A stretch of 6,655 bases of DNA, taken from DATGMB01 sp035293845 (lineage in GTDB: Bacteria > Acidobacteriota > Terriglobia > Bryobacterales > Bryobacteraceae). Location of the stretch: positions 1-6,655 of the forward strand of contig DATGMB010000087.1 in the NCBI GenBank assembly GCA_035293845.1, written 5' to 3'. Below the pieces are notes generated by a model that was given only the letters and a program-made list of their open reading frames with translations, searched no databases and was not told the DNA's origin. Positions 1 to 6,250 of the stretch are shown here, piece after piece (position 1 is the first letter of the stretch; every line of letters starts with the position of its first letter). Both the position numbers and the translations under genes were made by a program.

Positions 1-13
1 AAGCTACGGGTTT

Positions 14-1732
14 ATGGTTCCAGCGCAGAATTATGTGAGCGTTTCGCGGCGTCCGCCGGATGTCGAGGACTACATCGACATGCTGCGGCGCTACCGGTCC
101 TGGATTATCGGGCCGATGTACGCGGGGCTGGTGATTGCGACGGTGGTGGCATTTTTCTGGCCGGATACTTACATCTCAACCGCCGTCATGCGGATCACGC
201 CGCCGCAGGTTCCGGAAAACCTGGTGCCCAGCGCGATTACGGGGCAGATGGCGGACCGGCTGCAGCAGATGCAGACGGAGATCCTGAGCCGTTCGAGTCT
301 GGCGGACATCATCCAGAAGCCGTCGCTCGATCTTTATAAGAAAGAGCGCGCGCGCAAGCCGCTCGAGGACGTGATCCAGGATATGCGGAACAAAGATATC
401 CGCATCACGCCGGTCGCGGACACCTCGACCACGAACCCCAATAACACGCGGCGGTACGCCTCGGCGTTCATGATTTCGTTCGCTTATCAGGACCGCTACA
501 AAGCGCAGGCGGTGGTGCGCGAACTGGTGACCAAGTTCACCGAGCAGAACGTGACGGTGCAGCGCAACCAGGCCAATCTCACGACCAACTTCCTGACCGA
601 TGAAGTGAAGGCGGCCAAGGAGAAGATGGACAATCTGGAAGACCAGATCACGCGCTTCAAGATGGCGAATATGGGCAAGCTGCCGGAGCAGGCGCAGGCC
701 AATGCGCAGGCGCTGCAGACGTATCAGCTTCAGCTCATGAACGCGCAGAGCGCGCTGGACCGCGCCAGCTCGGATCTGACGGTGCTGCAGACCAATCTCA
801 CCAATGTGCGGAACGCGATGGCTTCCGCGGCGGCCAACCTGGAGCAGACGGTCGGCGCCGCGACTTCCGGGGCATCGCCGCTTTCGGTGCAGAACCAGCA
901 CCTGATCGATTTGAACAAGGCGATCGACGAAGGGAATTCGGCGCTGGCGGCGATGAAGGAGAACCTGGGCAACCGGCACCCGGACGTGATCGCGCTCGAA
1001 GCGAAATTGCAGGCTTTTCAGAAGCAGCGGGACGCGCTGCAGAAGCAGGAAGCGGCCCGTTTGCAGGCGCTCCAGTCGCAGACGGCGGATGCCAATGCGC
1101 CGCGCGTGGTGCAGAACCCGCTGGTGGCGCGGCAACTGGAGGACTACCGGGCGCAGGAAAACAGCATCAAGACACAGATTTCGATCAAGCAGCAGGAGAT
1201 CGAAACGGGCAAGAAGGCCAAGGCGGAGCTCGAACGGGTGATCGCCGAATATAACAAGCGTCTGCAGGATGCGCCGGTCAACGAGCAGCAGTACAGCGCG
1301 TTACTGCGCGATTACAACCTGGCCAAGCAGGATTACGAAGATATGACCAAGCGCCACGAAGCGGCGCAGACGGCGCAGAACATCGAAGAACACAAGGCGG
1401 GCGCCAATCTGGAAGTTCTGGACACGGCGTCGCTGCCCGAAACCGCATCCGAGCCGAACCGGCCGGAATGGGCCGCGATCGGCACGTTCGGCGGGCTGGG
1501 CCTGGGCATTCTTCTGGCGGCCGCGCAGGAGGTGAAAAACACCTCGCTCAAGAACCTCAAGGACGTCCGCGCCTATACCAACATGCCGGTGCTGAGCAGC
1601 ATCCCGCTGCTTGAAAACGCTCTTCTGGTGCGCCGCAAGCGGCGGCTGGTGTGGCTGGCATGGTCGAGCGCCCTGATCCTGGGTTGTATTCTGATGGGCG
1701 GCTCGGTGTACTATCACCTGTCCGGAATGTGA
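14..1732 (+). CDS. Wzz/GumC-type polysaccharide co-polymerase (chain-length determinant)
   Basis: This is a 572-residue inner-membrane protein of the polysaccharide co-polymerase (PCP-2) class, which sets chain length and supports export of surface polysaccharide together with a BY-kinase. What is seen: an N-terminal Wzz-like segment (about residues 15-110) with a first membrane helix at about 31-49; a long periplasmic region rich in Gln, Ala, Lys and Glu that looks coiled-coil (about 180-270 and 335-460); a proline-containing approach (P475, P481, P484) to a Gly-rich second membrane helix at about 487-506; then the cytoplasmic motif NMPVLSSIP, typical of the linker to the kinase. Unusually, a basic RRKRR cluster (540-544) is followed by a third hydrophobic helix (about 545-567) at the extreme C-terminus. 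The reading frame is open to the left edge, so an upstream start cannot be excluded and no clear ribosome site precedes the ATG. The N-terminus reads naturally from here, however. The kinase gene follows after 37 bases, implying an operon. Confidence 0.9.
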   Translation: MVPAQNYVSVSRRPPDVEDYIDMLRRYRSWIIGPMYAGLVIATVVAFFWPDTYISTAVMRITPPQVPENLVPSAITGQMADRLQQMQTEILSRSSLADIIQKPSLDLYKKERARKPLEDVIQDMRNKDIRITPVADTSTTNPNNTRRYASAFMISFAYQDRYKAQAVVRELVTKFTEQNVTVQRNQANLTTNFLTDEVKAAKEKMDNLEDQITRFKMANMGKLPEQAQANAQALQTYQLQLMNAQSALDRASSDLTVLQTNLTNVRNAMASAAANLEQTVGAATSGASPLSVQNQHLIDLNKAIDEGNSALAAMKENLGNRHPDVIALEAKLQAFQKQRDALQKQEAARLQALQSQTADANAPRVVQNPLVARQLEDYRAQENSIKTQISIKQQEIETGKKAKAELERVIAEYNKRLQDAPVNEQQYSALLRDYNLAKQDYEDMTKRHEAAQTAQNIEEHKAGANLEVLDTASLPETASEPNRPEWAAIGTFGGLGLGILLAAAQEVKNTSLKNLKDVRAYTNMPVLSSIPLLENALLVRRKRRLVWLAWSSALILGCILMGGSVYYHLSGM

Positions 1733-1769
1733 TGGAGGAGCGCCGGGGACGTTTCCTGGTGAAATCAAA

Positions 1770-2669
1770 ATGAGCCGAGTACACGATGCTTTGCGCCGGG
1801 CTGAAGAGAGCGCACGAAATTCCGAGCTGGCGGGGATGGGCGCGGAGAGCCCTCTGCCGGCGCCGCCGGCGGAAACGGCGGTGGCGCCTCCCTCAGCGAA
1901 CGGGGTGAATGGCCATGCCGCGGCGGCTCCGCCGGTGCGGCTGAACATCCATGTGGGGATGCTGGCGGAGGTGGCGCTGGTACCGTATCAGCCCGCTCCG
2001 GAGACCCACCTGCTCGATCTGAACAACTCGCACGAAACGCCGGCCGAAGAGTTCCGGACGCTGCGCACGCGGCTGAACCATCTGCAGACCTTGCAGCCGC
2101 TGCATACCGTGATCGTGACGAGTCCCTCGCCGGCGGAAGGCAAGACGTTCTGCGCGGTGAACCTGGCGCTGGCGCAGGCGCACCTGGCGGAAAGCGCGGT
2201 GCTGCTGGCGGACTTCGACTTGCGCCGCCCGATTATCCATAGCCTGTTTCAGATGAACCGGGCGCCGGGCCTCTCCGATTACCTCACGGGGCAGTGCAGT
2301 TTCGCCCAGGCGCTGCGCCGGGTGGAGGGCATGAATCTTTACGTGCTGCCAGCGGGATCGCCGGTCAAGAACCCGCTCGAACTACTGAACATGCGGCAGG
2401 CCAAGGCGCTGTTCGAAGAACTGCCGCGGGCGTTCAACTGGGCGATCTTCGATACGCCGCCGCTGCTGTTTTCGGCAGACGCGAATCTGCTGGCAACGCT
2501 GGCCGACGGCACGATTCTGGTGGTGAAGATCGGGTCGACGACATTCGACAACGTGACGCGCGCGATGCAGACGCTGTGCGAGAACAACGTGCTGGGAATC
2601 GTGGCGAACGGCGCCCGGGCTTCGGAGCTGTACAGCAAGTACACGTATTACTATTCGAAGTCGGAGTAA
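1770..2669 (+). CDS. CpsD/CapB-family BY-type tyrosine kinase of an exopolysaccharide locus
   Basis: This is a 299-residue soluble P-loop kinase that would autophosphorylate on C-terminal tyrosines and regulate the upstream co-polymerase. It starts with MSRVHDALRRAEE, the short N-terminal helix found in exosortase/EPS-locus kinases, followed by an Ala/Pro-rich linker (about 20-55) and the nucleotide-binding domain. The Walker A loop is SPSPAEGKT (S118-T126, Lys125), the Walker A' motif is LLADFDLRRP (Asp148 and Asp150), and Walker B is IFDTPP (Asp228). The C-terminus carries a tyrosine cluster (Tyr288, 291, 293, 294 and 295), the expected autophosphorylation site. In Walker A, Ala122 stands where most family members have Gly (PGEGK). 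A weak GGTGA ribosome site lies 7 bases before the ATG. The split of co-polymerase and kinase into two genes resembles Gram-positive CapA/CapB and XrtA-type loci rather than the fused Wzc. The family call is secure; the polysaccharide made is unknown. Confidence 0.93.
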   Translation: MSRVHDALRRAEESARNSELAGMGAESPLPAPPAETAVAPPSANGVNGHAAAAPPVRLNIHVGMLAEVALVPYQPAPETHLLDLNNSHETPAEEFRTLRTRLNHLQTLQPLHTVIVTSPSPAEGKTFCAVNLALAQAHLAESAVLLADFDLRRPIIHSLFQMNRAPGLSDYLTGQCSFAQALRRVEGMNLYVLPAGSPVKNPLELLNMRQAKALFEELPRAFNWAIFDTPPLLFSADANLLATLADGTILVVKIGSTTFDNVTRAMQTLCENNVLGIVANGARASELYSKYTYYYSKSE

Positions 2670-2681
2670 ACGGACCGCAGG

Positions 2682-2700
2682 GCCGGACATGGCCGGCTCT
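2682..2700 (+). terminator. Weak hairpin between convergent genes
   Basis: A 5-bp GC stem (GCCGG / CCGGC, 6-base loop) sits in the 30-base gap between the kinase stop and the stop of the convergent metal regulator, followed by only TCTTA. It might help end transcription, but the stem is short and there is no real T-tract on either strand. It may also be a chance product of GC-rich sequence. Confidence 0.2.
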
Positions 2701-3359
2701 TACCGGCGCGGCTCGGATTTGACCCAGACTCTGGCGGCCGCGGCGCGGTCGACGGCTACGGACCGGGGGCCGGCGCGCAGTTCGACGTTTTCGCCGGCCG
2801 ATTCGACCTGCACCGTGGCTCCGGGGCGGATGCCCAGCCCGTCCAGCCGTTCGAGCAAGGCGCGATCGCGTTCGAAGACGCTGACCACCTGCAGGTGCTC
2901 ATCGGGCCGGGCCTCGTCGAGCGGTTTGAGCCCACGGGCGCGCCGGGCTTCGGGCGAGTCCAACCCGACGATATTGCCGTGGGGGCAGGCACCTCCCCGG
3001 CCGAGCTTTTCGGTCAATTTCCGCTCGAAATCGGTGGAGACGGCGTGTTCGAGATGTTCGGCTTCGTCGTGCACCTTGTACCATTCGAGGCCGAAGATCT
3101 CGGTGAGCATGCGCTCGATGAGGTGATGGCGGTTGAGAACGCGGTTGGCGATCTCGCGGCCGGCGGGCGTGAGGGTGAGCTGGCCGTCCTCATCGGCGCG
3201 GATCAGGCCATCACGCTTGAGCCGCTTGATCGCCATGGTGACCGCGGGGGCGGAGACGTGCAGCCAGCGCGTCAGCGTAACGGCTTTCACGACTTCGCCT
3301 TCCGATTCGGCTTCGGCGATGGCCTTGAGATAGTTTTCCTTCGAAATCGTGATCTGCAC
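2700..3359 (-). CDS. DtxR/MntR-family metal-dependent transcriptional repressor
   Basis: With a GTG start at 3359 this is a 219-residue three-domain repressor, close to the 226-230 residues of DtxR/IdeR. It would bind Mn(II) or Fe(II) and repress metal-uptake or related genes. The N-terminal winged helix starts with SKENYLKAI and continues through about residue 65. The dimerisation/metal region contains LNRHHLIERMLTEIFGL and KVHDEAEHLEH, and about 155-219 forms an FeoA/SH3-like domain. Hand alignment to DtxR matches His78 to DtxR His79, Glu82 to Glu83, His97 to His98, Glu104 to Glu105 and His105 to His106. Glu101 replaces DtxR Cys102, as in MntR. Two N-terminal MntR ligands (Asp8, Glu11) are Asn9 and Lys12 here. 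The frame stays open 77 codons further upstream, but that stretch is unlike the family and would run into the divergent gene, so I reject the longer form. It is convergent with the kinase gene and divergent from the secreted-protein gene. Confidence 0.88.
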   Translation of the reverse strand: MQITISKENYLKAIAEAESEGEVVKAVTLTRWLHVSAPAVTMAIKRLKRDGLIRADEDGQLTLTPAGREIANRVLNRHHLIERMLTEIFGLEWYKVHDEAEHLEHAVSTDFERKLTEKLGRGGACPHGNIVGLDSPEARRARGLKPLDEARPDEHLQVVSVFERDRALLERLDGLGIRPGATVQVESAGENVELRAGPRSVAVDRAAAARVWVKSEPRR

Positions 3360-3375
3360 GGCTCTTGCCTGATGA

Positions 3376-3402
3376 TAGCCCGCCGTTTGCCGGCTTGGGC
3401 TA
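3376..3402. promoter_or_regulatory. Inverted repeat, candidate operator for the DtxR-family repressor
   Basis: TAGCCCGCCG and CGGCttGGGCTA form an inverted repeat of 10 paired bases with a 2-base bulge, around a 5-base centre. It lies 16 bases upstream of the repressor's GTG, in the divergent intergenic region. On the minus strand a TATCAT hexamer (3372-3377), five of six matches to a -10 box, overlaps the repeat edge, so a bound protein could block transcription. No convincing -35 was found. The repeat is more GC-rich than classical DtxR or MntR boxes, so an operator role is inference from position and symmetry only. Confidence 0.35.
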
Positions 3403-3452
3403 CGGAATCCGCAGTAGTGGCCGCCGGGAGCGGCGCGGATAAACTGTACGGC

Positions 3453-3457
3453 GGAGG
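3453..3457 (+). promoter_or_regulatory. Ribosome binding site of the small secreted protein
   Basis: GGAGG ends 5 bases before the ATG at 3463. This strong Shine-Dalgarno match supports that start over the ATG four codons downstream. Confidence 0.75.
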
Positions 3458-3462
3458 TTTGC

Positions 3463-3858
3463 ATGCGACTTCTCATGATCTGCCTGGCTGCTGCGTTGGC
3501 GGTTTCGGCCGCCGGTGGCGACGGCCTCAACGGCGAGTGGCAAAGCGCCGCGAACGGCGAAACGGTCACCATCCGGCAGCAGGGCGACACGATTCAGATC
3601 GCCGAGACGGGCAAGGCGGCCAGCGAGATTCAGTGCCGCACCGATGGGCAGGCCTGCAAAATCAAGGGCGGGGAAGTCATGATGTGGTACAACGGGCCGA
3701 TGCTGGTCGTGATGGAGACGACGCACGGCAACAGCCGGGTGATCAAGAAGCGTTTCCGGCTTTCCGAGGACGGCAAAACTCTGGAGGAGGAAGTTCTGCG
3801 GATTACTCCGGAGGGCGCTTCGGAAAAATGGACGCTCGCGCGCCGTTCCGCTTCCTAA
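3463..3858 (+). CDS. Small secreted protein, function unknown
   Basis: This is a 131-residue protein that I cannot assign to a named family. Residues 1-17 form a classical signal peptide (MRLL, then an Ala/Leu core, then VSAA), so the mature protein of about 114 residues should be periplasmic or exported. There is no lipobox: Cys7 lies within the hydrophobic core and too near the start. The mature part begins LNGEWQS and alternates short beta strands with turns (TVTIRQQGDTIQI, MMWYNGPMLVVMET, RFRLSEDGKTLEEEV). This resembles lipocalin-like or small beta-barrel secreted proteins that I associate with Acidobacteria. Cys58 and Cys65 (motif CRTDGQAC) could form a disulfide. A clear GGAGG ribosome site precedes the gene. 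It is divergent from the DtxR-family gene, so it may be under that regulator, but this is only inferred from layout. The signal peptide is confident; the fold is a guess. Confidence 0.82.
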   Translation: MRLLMICLAAALAVSAAGGDGLNGEWQSAANGETVTIRQQGDTIQIAETGKAASEIQCRTDGQACKIKGGEVMMWYNGPMLVVMETTHGNSRVIKKRFRLSEDGKTLEEEVLRITPEGASEKWTLARRSAS

Positions 3859-3970
3859 CTTCTGCCGAATCATTGAGCTAGCGAGGTCCGCCGCTCGACC
3901 GTCCGATTGCTCCGTTCAATCCCCTCTCGCGCCGTACAACCAATCATTTCAGCAGTTTAATGCCATTCGG

Positions 3971-3999
3971 TTTCACCGGGCGGGAATCCTCCCTATACT
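3971..3999 (+). promoter_or_regulatory. Putative sigma70-type promoter of the radical SAM gene
   Basis: TATACT (3994-3999) matches the -10 consensus at five of six bases. TTTCAC (3971-3976) is a weak -35 (three of six) at the ideal 17-base spacing. It lies in the 205-base gap after the secreted-protein gene, in a locally AT-richer stretch, and would give a leader of about 55-60 bases. I saw no riboswitch-like structure in the gap and no convincing terminator for the upstream gene. Confidence 0.45.
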
Positions 4000-4045
4000 G
4001 GCTACCAGCAATTCTGGATGGTTAAGCAGGCAGGTGCACCGCGCT

Positions 4046-4051
4046 GGAGGG
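4046..4051 (+). promoter_or_regulatory. Ribosome binding site deciding the radical SAM start
   Basis: GGAGGG lies 12 bases before the ATG at 4064. The spacing is long but usable, and the site lies inside the reading frame if the upstream GTG (4034) is used. It therefore favours the ATG (701 residues) over the GTG form (711 residues), which has only a poor ribosome site. Confidence 0.55.
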
Positions 4052-4063
4052 AACGTTATCACC

Positions 4064-6169
4064 ATGCACAAACCGATCAAATACGTTGAAAAGGCTTTTA
4101 CACAGCTCGCCGGAGCTGCCTGGTTCGTGTTCGACAAACTGAACCAGATCGGCCAGAATCCCAGTTTCGTGCCGGCGTGGTCCGACAAACCGCTGCTGAA
4201 GAGCTGGGAGAAGACCAAGCCGCCGCTCGGCTGGCCGCGCGAGACCGATTCGCTGTGCCCGCGCTGTGTGCCGGAGATCCGCAAGAAGATTCTGGATGGG
4301 CAGACGCCGCTCGAGGTGCTGTACAACGACCGTCCGGGCGAGATCAAAGCGCAGATCATCGAGCGCGACGGCAAGATCCTGATGGTGAAGGACTGCCCGA
4401 TCCACGGCCACTTCGAAGACGTGATGGCCATCGACACGGCCTTCTTCAAGCACCTGGAGGAGGTGTTCCCGGGCCGCGACATCCGCGCGCACAACGACGA
4501 GAAACTCCATCGCCACGGCTCCAGCACGATCACTCACGGGCGCGGCTCGGTGCTGACCATCGATCTCACCAACCGCTGCAACATGATGTGCGATCCCTGC
4601 TTCATGGATGCCAACCAGGTCGGCTTCGTGCATGAGCTGAGCTGGGAGGACATCAAGACGCTGCTGGACAACGCCATCACGATCAAGCCGAAGCGGCAGA
4701 TGTCGGTGCAATTTTCGGGCGGCGAACCGACGCTTTCGCCGTATTTCCTGGATGCGGTACGCTATGCGCGCGAGGTGGGGTACACCTCGGTGCAGGCGGC
4801 GACCAACGGCATCGAGTTTGCCAAGAGCCCGGAATTCTGCCGCAAGGCCGCGGAGGCCGGACTGCGCTACGCCTACCTGCAGTTCGATGGCATCGGCAAC
4901 GCCGCGAACCAGCACCGCAAGGTCGGCAACCTGTTCGATGTGAAGCTGCGGGCCATTGAAAACCTGCACTCGAACGGCGTGGACATTATCCCGGTCATCA
5001 CCATCGTCAACGGCATCAATAACGAGCAGGTGGGCCGGATCATCCAGTTCGCGCTGGACAATCCGAAGAAGATTCCCTTCCTTTCCTTCCAGCCCGTCTC
5101 CTTCACCGGCCGCGACGAAGACGTGACCGATGAGCGACGCGCGGCGCAGCGCTACACGCTTTCCCATCTGGCGCACGATGTGAAGAACCAGACCGGGATC
5201 GGCGAGCCGGCGCGCGACTGGTTCCCGATTTCGTTCATTTCGACCTTCTCCGACTGGAGCGATCTGGTACACGGGCCGAACTACGGCTGGGGCCAGTTGA
5301 GCTGCGGCTGCCATCCAAATTGCGGCGTGGGCATGGCGGTGATGGTGGACAAGGAAACGGGCGAGCGGCAACCGGTCACCGCCTTCATCAACGCCGACCG
5401 GCTCGCGAAGGACGTGGCGCGGATCAATGACGCGGCGCGCGGGAAGTGGCTGTCGATCATCGGCATGGCGCTGGCTGCGGCGCGTAACTACGATCCGTTC
5501 CAGTCACCTACGCACTTTAAGCTCACGGATTGGTTTAAGAAGTTGGACAAGACCTTCGGCGCGACCGGCAAGAGCTACGGCAAGGTTGGCAAGGACCGCA
5601 CGATGGAGGATATCGAGATCCGCCGCCGCGACCGCTGGAATTTCCTGTTCATCGCCGGGATGTGGTTCCAGGACCTGTTTAACTACGATTTCCGCCGCAC
5701 CGAGCAGTGCATCATCCCTTATGCGACGCAGGAGGGCGAGATTTCCTTCTGCGCGTACAATACCGGGGTCGGCTGGCGCAATATCATCGAAAAGATGCAC
5801 ATGACCGCGACCCTCACCAAGTGGTACGAGGAGCACGGCAGGCACGAGATTTTCGCCGGCGGCAAGCACGTTCCGTTGAATTCGACCGAGCACCGGCTGG
5901 TGCTGCGCGATGAGATCGTGACGACCGAGGAGCAGCACGACCTCGACCGCCTGGGCATCGCGAAGAACGCCCGCGAGGAGAAGATCCGGGCGCGCGACGC
6001 GAAGCTCAAGGAGCAGCAGGAACATGCCCGCATGATGAAGCTGTACCGCCAGCACGTGCTGAAGGAGCAGCCGGGTCCGGAGCTGGTGCAGATCGGCGGG
6101 ATCGCCCCGGCTGCGAAACCTGCGCCTGCGGTCGAAGAGCGCGAGGAAGTCGGCAGCTTCGGAGATTAA
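4064..6169 (+). CDS. Radical SAM enzyme of the MJ0619/Tes-like superfamily, candidate membrane-spanning-lipid synthase
   Basis: This is a 701-residue iron-sulfur enzyme. The canonical radical SAM motif is C-x3-C-x2-C at Cys172, Cys176 and Cys179 (CNMMCDPCF), with GGEP at 219-222 for SAM binding. Outside it are cysteine groups typical of MJ0619-like proteins: an N-terminal CPRC (65, 68), then CPIHGHF (Cys111, His114); a middle CGCHPNC (414, 416, 420) followed by a TAFINAD stretch; and Cys549 with FCAYN (Cys563). These would bind auxiliary clusters or a rubredoxin-like iron. Archaeal Tes in this superfamily couples two lipid chains through unactivated carbons, and bacterial relatives have been linked to membrane-spanning diabolic-type acids, including in Acidobacteria. 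The substrate here is therefore inferred to be lipid tails; another substrate for this broad superfamily is possible. After Cys563 comes a long tail ending in a charged, probably coiled-coil helix (about 615-670) and a Pro/Ala/Glu-rich end. The gene is monocistronic, between its own promoter and a strong terminator. Confidence 0.85.
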   Translation: MHKPIKYVEKAFTQLAGAAWFVFDKLNQIGQNPSFVPAWSDKPLLKSWEKTKPPLGWPRETDSLCPRCVPEIRKKILDGQTPLEVLYNDRPGEIKAQIIERDGKILMVKDCPIHGHFEDVMAIDTAFFKHLEEVFPGRDIRAHNDEKLHRHGSSTITHGRGSVLTIDLTNRCNMMCDPCFMDANQVGFVHELSWEDIKTLLDNAITIKPKRQMSVQFSGGEPTLSPYFLDAVRYAREVGYTSVQAATNGIEFAKSPEFCRKAAEAGLRYAYLQFDGIGNAANQHRKVGNLFDVKLRAIENLHSNGVDIIPVITIVNGINNEQVGRIIQFALDNPKKIPFLSFQPVSFTGRDEDVTDERRAAQRYTLSHLAHDVKNQTGIGEPARDWFPISFISTFSDWSDLVHGPNYGWGQLSCGCHPNCGVGMAVMVDKETGERQPVTAFINADRLAKDVARINDAARGKWLSIIGMALAAARNYDPFQSPTHFKLTDWFKKLDKTFGATGKSYGKVGKDRTMEDIEIRRRDRWNFLFIAGMWFQDLFNYDFRRTEQCIIPYATQEGEISFCAYNTGVGWRNIIEKMHMTATLTKWYEEHGRHEIFAGGKHVPLNSTEHRLVLRDEIVTTEEQHDLDRLGIAKNAREEKIRARDAKLKEQQEHARMMKLYRQHVLKEQPGPELVQIGGIAPAAKPAPAVEEREEVGSFGD

Positions 6170-6190
6170 GCTCAGGAACGAGCGCAAGAC

Positions 6191-6246
6191 GAGCCGCGAT
6201 CGTAAGGGTGCCGCAGCGTACCCTTCCGATCGCGGCTCTTTTCTTT
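6191..6246 (+). terminator. Strong rho-independent terminator of the radical SAM gene
   Basis: A perfect 12-bp stem (GAGCCGCGATCG at 6191-6202 with its complement at 6227-6238) continues, after one T/C mismatch, into a further 6-bp stem (AAGGGT / ACCCTT) with a loop of about 10 bases. TTTTCTTT follows at 6239-6246. It begins 21 bases after the stop codon and lies just before the end of the convergent amidase gene. The T-tract exists only on the plus strand, so it serves the radical SAM gene. Confidence 0.92.
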
Positions 6247-6250
6247 GCGG

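Noticed and set aside
176..1135. Minus-strand open frame (319 codons) opposite the co-polymerase.
   Set aside because: An antisense shadow: Arg/Leu/His-rich composition, no motifs, and it fully overlaps a well-supported gene.
2681..2696. Direct repeat GGCCGG-acat-GGCCGG as an integration or binding site.
   Set aside because: Six-base GC repeats are expected by chance in this composition and there is no mobile-element context.
3360..3590. N-terminal extension of the metal repressor up to an upstream start at 3590.
   Set aside because: The extra 77 residues are low-complexity, unlike DtxR-family N-termini, and overlap the signal peptide region of the divergent gene.
2895..3881. Plus-strand open frame (328 codons) across the repressor and secreted-protein genes.
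   Set aside because: It overlaps two better-supported genes, shows no recognisable domain, and its composition is that of a shadow frame.
3859..3970. Possible small RNA, terminator or riboswitch in the gap after the secreted-protein gene.
   Set aside because: Only 4-5 bp chance stems (for example CGAG/CTCG) were found, with no T-tract and no recognisable aptamer.
4034..4063. Upstream GTG start for the radical SAM gene.
   Set aside because: Poor ribosome site, and it places the good GGAGGG inside the coding region; the ATG at 4064 is preferred, though ten residues more cannot be excluded.
4022..5371. Long minus-strand open frame (449 codons) opposite the radical SAM gene.
   Set aside because: Arg/His/Leu/Val-rich, domain-free translation typical of the antisense frame of a GC-rich gene; the plus strand has unmistakable family motifs.
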